Source: Tragulus kanchil
Taxonomy: Eukaryota > Chordata > Mammalia > Artiodactyla > Tragulidae
Length of the DNA: 64,000 nt
NCBI GenBank assembly: GCA_022376925.1
Contig: JAIOJX010000002.1
Coordinates: 67,039,001-67,103,000 of the forward strand
Direction: 5' to 3'
Shown here: positions 33,844 through 47,145 of the stretch, piece by piece
Layout of the letters: each line of letters begins with the position of its first letter
Position numbering within the stretch: position 1 is the stretch's first letter
Translations under genes and position numbers: made by a program
Notes under the pieces: model-generated
The model's input: only the letters and a program-made list of their open reading frames with translations
What the model was told of the DNA's origin: nothing
Database searches by the model: none

Positions 33844-36800
33844 AGATGGGAAGGAGCAGATGAGGGATTATTTTCTTCTTTCTTTAGACTAGCCATTTGG
33901 TCTCATGAGGCTTAACAGTTTAGAACATATATGTCACCAAGGCCTATGGATTATCTTCTTTAATTTTGATGGAGTTAGGGCTAATATTATTGAGGTCCTT
34001 TTTGTTTTAAAGTAAATTCAGAAAATGGAAAGCTAACATAGAAGCAGCTGCTTCCACATGCAATTTTGATTTGGGAGAGTAAGACACCCCCTGGCTCCAC
34101 ACTGTCGGAAAGGTACCTGCTATTCATTTAGTATTAGATCACCTAAAATATATTTGGTTGGCTTTTGGTGACTTCTTGGTTTTATAGAGGGTCATCATTT
34201 TAAAAGTAGCATCCTGAGGAGCATTATAATTTAGAAGGAATTTCATTTTCTTACAGGTGATCTAACAGAGCCTGGACCTCATGAAATGGATACAAGGAGC
34301 CCTGGAGGGAGCGAGGGAGGAAGTGGAGGTGGGGAACCAAATCCTCAGGAAGGGAATGAAAAGGTGTAAAAGAAAAAAATTACCTACTTGATAATTCAGC
34401 CTCAGGACTCCCTTAATTACAAGGAAAATTTTCGCTGCTGATTTCTAAAACTTTTCCTGCCCTGGTTCTCCCAGCTTTTGTATTAGGTGCTAGGTACCGA
34501 GGAGCAGGAGACAGTACTTAGCAATATGCAGTCTTATGAGTGAACTTCACAGTCATACTCCTGGGAGAGACTGTGGGTATATCATCATATGTGTCGTTAT
34601 ACCAAGATTTCTAGTGCAATGAAAGGGATGCCCACTGCATTCCTGTCTTTAATGCCTCAGAAAAGACTAAAAAAGGAGCCTGCATCAAAGAGCAAACTTC
34701 TGTTTACTTCCAGAATTGATAGTAGTGGATGATCAAGGCCCTCACTCTACTCTCCCTCACGACATGACTCATAGCAACTCAATGTCTCTTGTGCCTGTTG
34801 TCCTCAGTATATACTCCATATCCTCTCATCAACTGTAGAGTCTATAGGCTGAAAATAAGTTACATGTTGTTTATAAAAGATAAGATGCATTTCATTATTT
34901 GAATACTTTGGAGTAATGAAAAGGCTTTGATGGTGGAAATCTAGACCAATTGCTAGATTTTATATGTTCTTATGGACATAATTCTAGATGTCTGCTTGAT
35001 TGTGGTTGTGAAACTAGCTTTGTTAATGGAAATCAATTCCACTACAGTTTGGTCTTTCTGGTCCTTAGTTTCATCATCTATTACCTAAGGAACCAAAGGA
35101 AGAAGTCATGAAAGCTCTTCGGTTCCAGCTTGAACATGTCATAGCTCTTTGTGCTCTACCATGGTAGTTCTGTCACTAGCTATCAGTGCTGGTCGGAGTA
35201 CTGTAAAGGTTTGGTTCTGCTGAAGTTGCTCAGTGAGTCTTTCCCACTGCCATGAAGCTTGACTCTGCAGGCTGAAAATGCACTGAACATACTACACATT
35301 CACTGAAACAACCCAATTACCAGTGTCATGGTAATTGAAATGCCACTCATCTTTTCCCAGCTCTTAGAGGAGTTACTTACATTTATTATTTTTTGCTGAA
35401 ATAGAAAAGAATGATTCCCTGGACTTTGTATAATAGTTTGACTTTTAGATGGATTATTGTGACAAAACAGACACAATAGAGAGGTTTTAGTAACCACCCA
35501 GTTTCACCTGGGCACCATGTAAACCATGATGATGGATCATCATTGTTGGCACCATTGTGCAATATTTATGAAGCTGATAATGCCATGGGCAGCCCATGGC
35601 CACATCAAAAAACACAGTAAGCCAAAAGTCATCTCCTTTGGCAACTGTTTATTTTTAAGGAAGAAAATTGTTCTATATTTGTTATCAGTTCTAATTCTAT
35701 AGGTGAAGACATTGAGGCACAGAGAGCTTATAACTCTTAAGTGGTGGAATAAGTATTCAAACCCAGCAGTTATATTTCTGGTTAACAAATGCTGCTACCT
35801 CTATTAAACACTGTTTTCTAGGAATAGAAACTAGAAACAGAAACTAAGGACTCTGAGTAATAATTTTAAAAACATATGAAAATAAGCAGAGTAGTAAAAA
35901 AAAAAAAAAGGCTATTATTAAAGGTTGGAGGTCTGGGAGTATTGACTTGCTGAAAGTTCTGGACTTCTTTGAATCCCACTTAAATGAACAGATGTTGCAT
36001 TAATCATGTGACTTAGTGTGAGGGCTGAGACCTATCCACCCTCCACAATTTCATCACCAAAGAAGTGAGTTGGCCACCACAATATACGTATTAAGTTATG
36101 GTACAAGCTGAAGGCTGGATGATCCCAGGACACAGTTCCCTGTGCTTTTTTTCTGTCTCTGTGGAATATATGTAACTATGCATGGGCATCCTTTCCAGCT
36201 TTCTAGTTAAATCTTCATTATAGGTCCTGCCCTGAGAAAGTTTTTGCTGTGAGAGTTAAAGAGGTTTCTTATTTGGGAAGAGCAGTTATTAACATGCATG
36301 CCTGTCCCTCTAATTTAAAGCTATATATTTTTTTGCTAAGTTAGTCAAAGCAGTAGGAAGTACATTTATGAACAAAACTTACTTTTGATGACCTTCTAAA
36401 TGTCTTATCTTAATTACGGGCATAACTCCATGTGAGAAATGTGAAAGGTAAAAGAGCCTGTGCTGGATGTAGAGATAAAAGGTGTCTGTACCCTTTGCTA
36501 CTGTTGATGCTTCCTTAAAAAAATAATTTGTTGAAAACTAGTCCATTTGTCATAGGGATTGGGAGTTTTATCTATTTACCTTGATATTTCATTGGCGCAT
36601 AGTGGAAGCTATTATTCATTTATCTTAGTGGACACATTGTAGTTTCAATATCTGAGGTTTATTTTCATCTCTGCTGACTTTCCCTGACTTTACTTTTCCT
36701 TAATTAACCTGAAGAATCTGGCACATAATGCCCACAAAATAAATGCTCATGGGATTAATTTTTTTAACTATAAAAATTTAGAAGAATTTCTAGGATGTTA

Positions 36801-36862
36801 ATACAATAGTGTAGCAGAGCTCCTAACATACATAAGATTTTAGGTCATAAAAGCAACTTCCC
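33844..36862. other. Unique, unduplicated sequence, no gene recognised
   Basis: Three kilobases without duplication joints, ruminant SINEs or long frames. It contains a MIR fragment (35695-35780) and an A-run near 35890. A purine-rich run at 34290-34335 ('gccctggagggagcgaggg') is the only compositional oddity. Confidence 0.6.
35695..35780 (-). repeat. MIR fragment
   Basis: The order 'tgaagacattgaggcacag', 'agcttataactcttaagtg', 'attcaaacccagcag' matches the MIR core antisense ('gaaactgaggcacagag' through 'attcgaacccag'). Confidence 0.65.
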
Positions 36863-39147
36863 ATGGTATTTTCTCTTGTGACTTGGTAGGTTGGGGTGGG
36901 CCATGGGTAGATAAGCAAAGCAAACTAATCTTTGTTAAACATTTGCCAGCAAGTTTCATGTACCCATCTCATTTAAATTTTCAACGATTTTGAGAGGTAA
37001 ATATTTCCACACATTGTATACATATGATACAATGTAGGATTTGCTTAACGTCAAACCCTTTTTGATAAAGATGAAGTTCAGACTCACATATGCATATCTC
37101 AAGATTTGTGCATACTTTTTTCACTGAATCCCATATCTCAGAAGGACGTCACTAGTAGGATCATATTCATCTTCCTCATGACACATGCAGCACACTCATA
37201 ACAATGTTTTTAGATACATAAGTGACTCTTTGATTTTTGGAATCCTTGTTTGGTGGTATGGTGTTTTCTTCCCTTCTTAACCCTTATCTATCTGTACTGT
37301 TCCTTCTTTTTTTCTTTTTTTTATTCTTTATTTTAAAGGTTTTACAGAGTTCTGTTGTTCACAGACATGTATGTTCCCAGATCAGTCATATGCATATCCA
37401 TGGTCCCCACCCGCCCAGATCCCCCCATCCCACCCCTCCAGACCTTCACCCCAAGCCATTGTAAGCACTCCTATTCCCTTAGCACTATGACACTAGCTAT
37501 CTTTTCCACACCTAACACTATAGGTTTCCTTGTTACTTCCTCCATGCTTCCCCCTCCCTATTTCTTCGCCACGATGTCCCTATGTCTATGCTCTGTCTGT
37601 TTTTCCATGAGTTCCCTGCGTGTGATATCAAGACCGTCCTACTAGATTCCATATATGTGTGTTAGTATACTTGTACTGGTCCTTCTTAATAGGAAATCCT
37701 GAGTAAGAATAGAAAGAAGGAAATTTGGTTAACATCAGAACATATTGAAACAATATTATGAGCATAGTTGACATCAACAAGAAGAGCTTTGTTTCAGTTT
37801 GAAGATTCCAAAGAATCACAGTCTCCTTATGAAGGCCTTCCTCATTCCACTGTGCACCTCCCATGGAGCTTGCTCCTTGGCTATGTGATGAAGATGGATC
37901 TGGTGTCAAGGGGATCGTGAAATTGGAGACAGCGAGAATCTTTCAGATGCCCATCTCATTAATATTTATTTGAATTGCTCTGAAGCAGAACGTGAGAAAA
38001 GGCCTATGGTATTTTCTCTTGTGACTTGGTAGGTTGGGGTGGGCCATGGGTAGATAAGCAAAGCAAACTAATCTTTGTTAAACATTTGCCAGCAAGTTTC
38101 ATGTACCCATCTCATTTAAATTTTCAACGATTTTGAGAGGTAAATATTTCCACACATTGTATACATATGATACAATGTAGGATTTGCTTAACGTCAAACC
38201 CTTTTTGATAAAGATGAAGTTCAGACTCACATATGCATATCTCAAGATTTGTGCATACTTTTTTCACTGAATCCCATATCTCAGAAGGACGTCACTAGTA
38301 GGATCATATTCATCTTCCTCATGACACATGCAGCACACTCATAACAATGTTTTTAGATACATAAGTGACTCTTTGATTTTTGGAATCCTTGTTTGGTGGT
38401 ATGGTGTTTTCTTCCCTTCTTAACCCTTATCTATCTGTACTGTTCCTTCTTTTTTTCTTTTTTTTATTCTTTATTTTAAAGGTTTTACAGAGTTCTGTTG
38501 TTCACAGACATGTATGTTCCCAGATCAGTCATATGCATATCCATGGTCCCCACCCGCCCAGATCCCCCCATCCCACCCCTCCAGACCTTCACCCCAAGCC
38601 ATTGTAAGCACTCCTATTCCCTTAGCACTATGACACTAGCTATCTTTTCCACACCTAACACTATAGGTTTCCTTGTTACTTCCTCCATGCTTCCCCCTCC
38701 CTATTTCTTCGCCACGATGTCCCTATGTCTATGCTCTGTCTGTTTTTCCATGAGTTCCCTGCGTGTGATATCAAGACCGTCCTACTAGATTCCATATATG
38801 TGTGTTAGTATACTTGTACTGGTCCTTCTTAATAGGAAATCCTGAGTAAGAATAGAAAGAAGGAAATTTGGTTAACATCAGAACATATTGAAACAATATT
38901 ATGAGCATAGTTGACATCAACAAGAAGAGCTTTGTTTCAGTTTGAAGATTCCAAAGAATCACAGTCTCCTTATGAAGGCCTTCCTCATTCCACTGTGCAC
39001 CTCCCATGGAGCTTGCTCCTTGGCTATGTGATGAAGATGGATCTGGTGTCAAGGGGATCGTGAAATTGGAGACAGCGAGAATCTTTCAGATGCCCATCTC
39101 ATTAATATTTATTTGAATTGCTCTGAAGCAGAACTTGAGAAAAGGCC
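36863..39147. repeat. Local direct duplication 13 (offset 1,143)
   Basis: Copy one is 36863-38004 and copy two 38006-39147, joined with essentially no spacer. A G/T change near the right ends (37992/39135) is the clearest difference. The unit contains an antisense L1 3' end. Confidence 0.97.
37303..37680 (-). mobile_element. Antisense L1 3' end
   Basis: On the minus strand this is an L1 3' UTR of the same subfamily as the element ending at 23616. It shares the block around 'catatgactgatctgggaac' and the A-rich end, here a T-rich start near 37303. It is 5'-truncated at about 37680. The second copy at 38446-38823 is due to duplication 13. Confidence 0.8.
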
Positions 39148-39149
39148 AT

Positions 39150-39384
39150 GGGTGCATGCTTGCATGCTAAGTTGCTTCAGTTGTGTCTGACTGTGTGATG
39201 CTATGGTTGTCTATAGCCTTCCAAGTTCCTCTGTCCATGCATGGATTCTCCATGCAAGACTACTGGTATGGGTTGCCATACCATCTTCCAGAGGATCTTT
39301 CCAACCCAGGGATTGAACCTCCATCTCTTACATCTCCTGCATTGTCAGGAGGATTCTTTACCACTAGTGCCACCTGGGAAGCCT
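39150..39384 (-). mobile_element. Antisense Bov-tA SINE
   Basis: On the plus strand it runs from 'gcatgctaagttgcttcag' through 'gggttgccataccatcttcc' to 'gccacctgggaagcc', the reverse complement of a Bov-tA with body first and tRNA-like head last. It is moderately diverged. It lies immediately after the end of duplication 13. Confidence 0.87.
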
Positions 39385-39805
39385 AATCTATTTAAAAGAT
39401 GATCCCAGAAAAGTGAGGGAGTAGGAAAAGTGAGACAGGGAAGTACAGAGAGCCAGTAAGAGGTATTTTAATGAACAAATTATTGCTGTGGGCCAACTGG
39501 ACTCATTCCACTAGGGTCCCTTGGAGAAAGTGAATGTAATGGGGAGTCTAGGCATTTACTTATTAATTCCTATTTTGTATTGGTTGAAGTTTATTCCTAG
39601 GATATTTAATTCTCCTCTGTTTCTAGATTATGCTTGTCTGCAACAGGTCATGCTTCCATAAAAACGTGCTTCCATGCCTTTTTCATGCTTTCATGAAAAA
39701 GCCTTCAGGCAGAGTCAAGAGGAACCCAGGTGAGAAGTTGTCTATTTGTCGTGCATTTTACTGTAGCTATTAGTGAAAACCGTATCACCAAGGGATTATC
39801 TCTGA

Positions 39806-39931
39806 AAAATACTGGAGTGGGTTGCCATTTCCTCCTCCAGGGGATCTTCCCAACCCAGGGATCAATGCTAAGTCTCCTGTGGCTCTGCATTGGCAAGTGG
39901 ATTCTTTACCACGGAGCAACCTGGGAAGCCC
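39806..39931 (-). mobile_element. Antisense Bov-tA fragment
   Basis: The segment 'tactggagtgggttgccat' to 'caacctgggaagccc' is the reverse complement of the tRNA-like head plus the start of the body of Bov-tA. The distal half is absent. Confidence 0.85.
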
Positions 39932-40109
39932 TAGCTGTTTGTGAACTGTGAGCCAAAGAAATATGGAACAGCTTATTGACAGCAGTGGCTACATACACCT
40001 CTATGAATTGACAGGAGGCTTTATGTGAAAAGTACAGGGTAATTTGCACCATTCTGTAGGCCTACTGTGAGTGGGTGATTGATTAGCAATTGATTAGGAG
40101 ACTCTGGAG

Positions 40110-40290
40110 AGGGACAGTGGGTCTGAGCATGAACTCTGGATTCAAATCACCTCTGATACTTCTAGCTGGGTTAATTTGGTCAGGTTATTTAACCTCTCAG
40201 TGCCTCTTCTCCCATCTGTATATAATGAGGATGGTGCTAATAAAGCCTACCCCAGGTATGTTGGTGTCAGGTTGAAATGAACTAATATAG
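40110..40290 (+). repeat. MIR element
   Basis: It keeps the MIR order: 'gagcatgaactctggattc', 'gttatttaacctctcagtgc', 'cccatctgtataatgagg'-like text and a following 'gaaatgaactaatataggta'. It is a diverged but nearly full core. Confidence 0.75.
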
Positions 40291-40311
40291 GTAAAACCTG
40301 TACAGCAGCTG

Positions 40312-41063
40312 TTGTTGTCCAGTCACTTGGTCATGTCCAACTCTTCACAGCCCCATGGAATGCATCACACCAGGCTTTCCTGTCTCTCACCATCTCCCAG
40401 AGTTTGCCCAAGTTTATGTCCATTGAATCAGTGATGCCATCAAACCATCTCACCTCCTGTTGCCTTCTTTTCCTTCTGCCTTCAATCTTTCCAAGCATGA
40501 GCCTTTTACAGTGAGTCAACTGTTTGCATCAGGTGAGCAAAGTATTGGAGCTTCACCTTTAGCAGGTGTTCTTCCAATGAATATTTTAGAGTTGATATCC
40601 TTTAGGACTGACTGGTTTGATCTCCTTGCTGTCCAAGGGACTCTCAAGAGTCTTCTCCAGCACTACAGTTTGAAGGCATCAACTTTTTGGTGCTCTGCCT
40701 TCTTTATAGTCCAGCTCTCACAACTGTGCATGAACACTGGAAACACCATAGCCTTGACTATATGGACCTTTTTCAGCAAAGTGATGTCTTTGCTTTTTAA
40801 CACACATCTAGGTTTGTCATAGCTTTCCTGCCAAGAAGCAATCATCTTCTAATTTCTTGGCTGCAATCACCATCTGCAGTGATTTTAGAGCCCAAGAAGA
40901 GGAAATCTGTCACTGCTTCAGTTTTCCCCTGCTATTTGCCATGATGTGATGGACGAGATGCATGATCTTATGGGTTTTTTTAATATTAAGCTTTAAGCTG
41001 GATTTTTCACTCCTCCTTTACCCTCATCAAGAGGTTCTTTAGTTCTTCTTCACTTTTTTGCTC
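40312..41063 (-). pseudogene. BovB ORF 3' part and tail, antisense
   Basis: On the minus strand this encodes the C-terminal end of the BovB reverse transcriptase polyprotein in broken frames: 'VKAMVFPVFMHSCESWTIKK' (40663-40845 frame) then 'RWFDGITDSMDINLGKLWEM' (40331-40519 frame), followed by the BovB 3' tail. BovB is an RTE-type LINE acquired horizontally by ruminant ancestors. It is 5'-truncated with internal stops and frameshifts. The part from 40697 on is repeated at 41787-42148. Confidence 0.87.
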
Positions 41064-42874
41064 TTAGAGTGGTATCATTATATTTATAACAGTGCCAATC
41101 TCAAAATAAGCACTCAAGCACTCTTTATTTTTATTCACACAGACCAATATTGCCTCCTAAATTTTCAAATGTAGAACAGAACTTTCAAAAACTCTTCCTA
41201 GTGAATTCCTTAACTAGAAAGCTTTCTTTTATGTTTCACCATCAGATTCTACTTACCCATACCCCAAACCTCACATATATCTTAACCTGTAATCTACCCA
41301 AATTTTGAATAGAGAGTTCAACTTTTAAGGAGTAAAAAATTATAAAATAGCAAGAGACTCTGAAAACCAGAAAGTGTTGGTATTGCCTTAAATAGTTTGG
41401 ATATTTTCAGAACTCTAAATATACAGTACCTACTATTACATAATTCCTTTGTATTGGGTATGAAATAAGGCAGTGGGTTACTACTGAGGGGGCAAGCACT
41501 AAGTGTGCTATAATGCATCATCTCCTTTAATCATTATATCAAATCTATGAGGTAGATATTATCACTCACTTCTTGAGATGAAAAGACAGATTCAGAAAGT
41601 TAATATAACTTGTTCAAGATCTGAAACTAGTAATTTGTGGGCCTTGGGAGTCTGACACAAATGCATGTTTTAAACTGCTGTGTACAACTGAAACACTGCA
41701 ACAAGCTGAATGTTAGTCTCCAATGACATTCAGCTGAGTTATTGTATATTCAGGGTGGCTTGGAGCTGAAGCTTGTGTCGAATTTGGCCTTCTTTATAGT
41801 CCAGCTCTCACAACTGTGCATGAACACTGGAAACACCATAGCCTTGACTATATGGACCTTTTCAGCAAAGTGATGTCTTTGCTTTTTAACACACATCTAG
41901 GTTTGTCATAGCTTTCCTGCCAAGAAGCAATCATCTTCTAATTTCTTGGCTGCAATCACCATCTGCAGTGATTTTAGAGCCCAAGAAGAGGAAATCTGTC
42001 ACTGCTTCAGTTTTCCCCTGCTATTTGCCATGATGTGATGGACGAGATGCATGATCTTATGGGTTTTTTTAATATTAAGCTTTAAGCTGGATTTTTCACT
42101 CCTCCTTTACCCTCATCAAGAGGTTCTTTAGTTCTTCTTCACTTTTTTGCTCTTAGAGTGGTATCATTATATTTATAACAGTGCCAATCTCAAAATAAGC
42201 ACTCAAGCACTCTTTATTTTTATTCACACAGACCAATATTGCCTCCTAAATTTTCAAATGTAGAACAGAACTTTCAAAAACTCTTCCTAGTGAATTCCTT
42301 AACTAGAAAGCTTTCTTTTATGTTTCACCATCAGATTCTACTTACCCATACCCCAAACCTCACATATATCTTAACCTGTAATCTACCCAAATTTTGAATA
42401 GAGAGTTCAACTTTTAAGGAGTAAAAAATTATAAAATAGCAAGAGACTCTGAAAACCAGAAAGTGTTGGTATTGCCTTAAATAGTTTGGATATTTTCAGA
42501 ACTCTAAATATACAGTACCTACTATTACATAATTCCTTTGTATTGGGTATGAAATAAGGCAGTGGGTTACTACTGAGGGGGCAAGCACTAAGTGTGCTAT
42601 AATGCATCATCTCCTTTAATCATTATATCAAATCTATGAGGTAGATATTATCACTCACTTCTTGAGATGAAAAGACAGATTCAGAAAGTTAATATAACTT
42701 GTTCAAGATCTGAAACTAGTAATTTGTGGGCCTTGGGAGTCTGACACAAATGCATGTTTTAAACTGCTGTGTACAACTGAAACACTGCAACAAGCTGAAT
42801 GTTAGTCTCCAATGACATTCAGCTGAGTTATTGTATATTCAGGGTGGCTTGGAGCTGAAGCTTGTGTCGAATTT
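40697..42874. repeat. Local direct duplication 14 (offset 1,089-1,090)
   Basis: Copy one is 40697-41785 and copy two 41787-42874, with no real spacer. A single T-run indel (40774/41863) separates them. The joint lies inside the antisense BovB, producing a second fragment of that element with no target-site hallmarks. Confidence 0.97.
41515..41690 (-). repeat. MIR element
   Basis: The sequence 'ctttaatcattatatcaaa', 'ctatgaggtagatattatc' and 'tcaagatctgaaactagta' follows MIR antisense order, with the gene-proximal 'gagtctgacacaaatgca' end. It appears three times (also about 42603 and 43752) because two duplications chain here. Confidence 0.75.
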
Positions 42875-44879
42875 TGCTCTATTACTTTCTGCCTGGGGCC
42901 TCACTTAACTTTTCTGAGCTTGTAATACTGTGTTTTCTCTATGAGAGGAGCAATGGTTTTTTCTATATTGGGTTATTCTCGAAATTTTACGAAATTAAAG
43001 AAGTACTTATAATTCAGTAATGTATAAATTTGATCATGTAAAAGGATAAAATATTTTGAATGGGAAGCTGAGAATCTATGAATAAAAATAGTAACAGGAG
43101 AGTTCAGATTAAAAATTATTTTATAATCAGTGTTATACTCATATATTTGAGTTTTTGATACACTTTTTCTTCTTTCACCTTATTAATTCACATCACAAAC
43201 CTGTATTAAATACTTATATATAAGTTGCGTTTTATGAGCTAGAAATATAAAGATGAAAGTAACATGGTATCTGTTGATACTTTCAAGTTACTTAAAAGTC
43301 TAGGAGTATAAAAAAGTATCTTTCAGATTTTCCTCAAAATAGCAGCAAGGAGATTATGGTAATAAGATTTTGTTTTGCCCATCCTCTTCTTTTTTCTCCT
43401 CTCCTCTTCTTAAGTTTTGCTTTGTATCTTAACTGAGAATATCATTTTGTCTGCTCTTAAACTCAGTGTTAGGAAATACTTAAGTCTAAATGCTTTCATT
43501 TAGACATATCCTCATGTATAGATATATCGTCTATCTACAAATTAGGCCTTCCCAATGCTGTGAAATATTAAGATCTTTAAAACCATTAAGATTGTTAGCT
43601 TTGGCTGCAGATAAGCAGAATAAACAAACTCCTTTCCAAGTGGAAACTAGTTTTGCTGCCTTTATTGGCCTTTGAAACTCAAGGAAGCCACAATTTCAAA
43701 AAGCAGTTTATCCCCAGACTGATAATTTTCAGGGTTTTTATTTTCCCAGGACTTTTCATCTCCTTTAATCATTATATCAAATCTATGAGGTAGATATTAT
43801 CACTCATTCTTGAGATGAAAAGACAGATTCAGAAAGTTAATATAACTTGTTCAAGATCTGAAACTAGTAATTTGTGGGCCTTGGGAGTCTGACACAAATG
43901 CATGTTTTAAACTGCTGTGTACAACTGAAACACTGCAACAAGCTGAATGTTAGTCTCCAATGACATTCAGCTGAGTTATTGTATATTCAGGGTGGCTTGG
44001 AGCTGAAGCTTGTGTCGAATTTTGCTCTATTACTTTCTGCCTGGGGCCTCACTTAACTTTTCTGAGCTTGTAATACTGTGTTTTCTCTATGAGAGGAGCA
44101 ATGGTTTTTTCTATATTGGGTTATTCTCGAAATTTTACGAAATTAAAGAAGTACTTATAATTCAGTAATGTATAAATTTGATCATGTAAAAGGATAAAAT
44201 ATTTTGAATGGGAAGCTGAGAATCTATGAATAAAAATAGTAACAGGAGAGTTCAGATTAAAAATTATTTTATAATCAGTGTTATACTCATATATTTGAGT
44301 TTTTGATACACTTTTCTTCTTTCACCTTATTAATTCACATCACAAACCTGTATTAAATACTTATATATAAGTTGCGTTTTATGAGCTAGAAATATAAAGA
44401 TGAAAGTAACATGGTATCTGTTGATACTTTCAAGTTACTTAAAAGTCTAGGAGTATAAAAAAGTATCTTTCAGATTTTCCTCAAAATAGCAGCAAGGAGA
44501 TTATGGTAATAAGATTTTGTTTTGCCCATCCTCTTCTTTTTTCTCCTCTCCTCTTCTTAAGTTTTGCTTTGTATCTTAACTGAGAATATCATTTTGTCTG
44601 CTCTTAAACTCAGTGTTAGGAAATACTTAAGTCTAAATGCTTTCATTTAGACATATCCTCATGTATAGATATATACGTCTATCTACAAATTAGGCCTTCC
44701 CAATGCTGTGAAATATTAAGATCTTTAAAACCATTAAGATTGTTAGCTTTGGCTGCAGATAAGCAGAATAAACAAACTCCTTTCCAAGTGGAAACTAGTT
44801 TTGCTGCCTTTATTGGCCTTTGAAACTCAAGGAAGCCACAATTTCAAAAAGCAGTTTATCCCCCAGACTGATAATTTTC
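42607..44879. repeat. Local direct duplication 15 (offset 1,148-1,149)
   Basis: Copy one is 42607-43730 and copy two 43756-44879, with a 25-base spacer. Differences include one base lost near 42660/43808, a T-run indel near 43168/44315, a two-base gain near 43527/44675 and a C-run gain near 43713/44862. The first 270 bases also belong to duplication 14. Confidence 0.97.
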
Positions 44880-45270
44880 TGATGGGCTTCCTTGTCTTAT
44901 TTCTAGTATTTCTCACAGGTACAGATAACAGTGTTTCTATGTTGGCTGTGAATTAGCCTTTAATGGTTTCCTGATTTGTGTTAGTCTTTCTGCTTGTATA
45001 TAATTAGTTATCTACCTCCTCATTTCTTGACCCAGTACTGACTTTAATAAATAATATACACAAGTGTCTTTTCACTCCTGAATAGTCAATTAGTAGAGCT
45101 TAGAAAGGTATTGCTGAATTTTCCAGGGAAATTTCATGGATTTTCCTGTTAATTCACTAGTTTTAATTCCTTCCTCTAACCCATGGTTCTTAAGGAGTGA
45201 TTTCCCCCACCACCTAGAGGACTTTTGGCACTATCTGGACACATTTTTTGTTCTTACAACTGTTTCTGCC
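44880..45270. other. Unique sequence between duplications
   Basis: AT-rich sequence with no gene or repeat that I recognise. Its last 35 bases reappear in degraded form at 46327-46360. Confidence 0.55.
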
Positions 45271-45345
45271 ATCTAGTAAGTAAAGGTCCCAAGGATGCAG
45301 CTCACTATCCTACAAAGCACAGGGGACCCCCTACAACAAAGAAAT

Positions 45346-45530
45346 AATGGGAAAAGCCGACTCATTGGAAAAGACCCTTGTGCTGGGGAAGACTGAAGGC
45401 AAAAGGGTGAGATCATTAGATAGCATTACTGACTCAATGGACGTGAATTTGAGCAAACTCCAGGAGATAGTAGAGGACAGAGGAGCCTGGTATGCTACAG
45501 TCCCTTGGGTCACAGTGTGAGGCACAACTT
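45346..45530 (+). mobile_element. BovB 3' end fragment
   Basis: The stretch encodes the end of the BovB frame ('ADSLEKTLVLGKTEGKRVRS', then 'DSITDSMDVNLSKLQEIV') and continues into the tail. It is 5'-truncated and degenerate. It recurs at 46434-46618, where one indel difference gives an 89-codon frame. Confidence 0.82.
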
Positions 45531-45650
45531 GGTAAGGTGAACAACAAAAATATCTATAGTTCTGAGATTGAAAATCTCTGAGTCTAATCTCGTTCTTATG
45601 TAAAAATAAAAACTTTAGGAGATATAATTGCGTGTACTGTACGGTTAATT

Positions 45651-45846
45651 CTGGCTCCCCAGGTGGCTCAGTAAAGAATTCACCTGCAGTGCAGAAGACA
45701 CGGATTTGATTCCTGGGTGAGGAAGATCCCCTGGAGGAGGGCATGGCAACCCAGTCTGTTATTTCCTGAAAGATCCCATGGACAGAGGAATCTTGCAAGG
45801 TACAGTCCATGGGGTCACAAAGAGTCAGACATGACTGAAGCAATAG
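45651..45846 (+). mobile_element. Bov-tA SINE
   Basis: It has the head 'ctggctccccaggtggctca', B-box-like 'gatttgattcctgggtgag', the body 'ggcatggcaacccagtctg' and the end 'gagtcagacatgactgaag'. It recurs at 46739-46934 through duplication 16. Confidence 0.87.
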
Positions 45847-47145
45847 CTTGCATGCCCACGTGCAAGTGTATTTCTGCTAGCCATAATCTTAGATTTCCCA
45901 GTGGCAGGATAAGCACAGTCTTGTAAACTTAATATATCAACAAATTTGAGGAACCAGCATCACATCCAATAGATATATTATTCCAAAATGAAATAAATCC
46001 AAATTTTGATTTCCTTTGACTCATTTTAAAGAACCTCTTCCTTTTATAAATGTATATACATGTGTATCAGTGAGAACAGCATCTTAATCCTGTCAGTGTC
46101 TAAGATCCCTAATGAAGTAGAAAGGTAAAGAATAATGATATAACCATAACTTGTTAAAGCAGAAGAATTTGGGTAACCAAAATTGTAATTGTGAATTACT
46201 TTCATTTTTTTCAGACTCTCCATTGGGTTTTCTAACTTTTAGACCTTTCCTCACACTGTTCTACTCTTTTCCAACTATTAAAATTCTATCCATACTTTAG
46301 ATCCAATCTCTTAAAACCTTTCTGGATTCCCCCTGGTTTTGTTCTTTGCACAACTGTTTGATCTAGTAAGTAAAGGTCCCAAGGATGCAGCTCACTATCC
46401 TACAAAGCACAGGGACCCCTACAACAAAGAAATAATGGGAAAAGCCGACTCATTGGAAAAGACCCTTGTGCTGGGGAAGACTGAAGGCAAAAGGGTGAGA
46501 TCATTAGATAGCATTACTGACTCAATGGACGTGAATTTGAGCAAACTCCAGGAGATAGTAGAGGACAGAGGAGCCTGGTATGCTACAGTCCCTTGGGTCA
46601 CAGTGTGAGGCACAACTTGGTAAGGTGAACAACAAAAATATCTATAGTTCTGAGATTGAAAATCTCTGAGTCTAATCTCGTTCTTATGTAAAAATAAAAA
46701 CTTTAGGAGATATAATTGCGTGTACTGTACGGTTAATTCTGGCTCCCCAGGTGGCTCAGTAAAGAATTCACCTGCAGTGCAGAAGACACGGATTTGATTC
46801 CTGGGTGAGGAAGATCCCCTGGAGGAGGGCATGGCAACCCAGTCTGTTATTTCCTGAAAGATCCCATGGACAGAGGAATCTTGCAAGGTACAGTCCATGG
46901 GGTCACAAAGAGTCAGACATGACTGAAGCAATAGCTTGCATGCCCACGTGCAAGTGTATTTCTGCTAGCCATAATCTTAGATTTCCCAGTGGCAGGATAA
47001 GCACAGTCTTGTAAACTTAATATATCAACAAATTTGAGGAACCAGCATCACATCCAATAGATATATTATTCCAAAATGAAATAAATCCAAATTTTGATTT
47101 CCTTTGACTCATTTTAAAGAACCTCTTCCTTTTATAAATGTATAT

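Noticed and set aside
41787..42148. Independent second BovB insertion
   Set aside because: It starts exactly at the joint of duplication 14, has no target-site repeats and is nearly identical to 40697-41058.
45331..45843. 170-codon minus-strand frame, present twice
   Set aside because: It is antisense to a BovB fragment and a Bov-tA SINE, and duplicated only by duplication 16.
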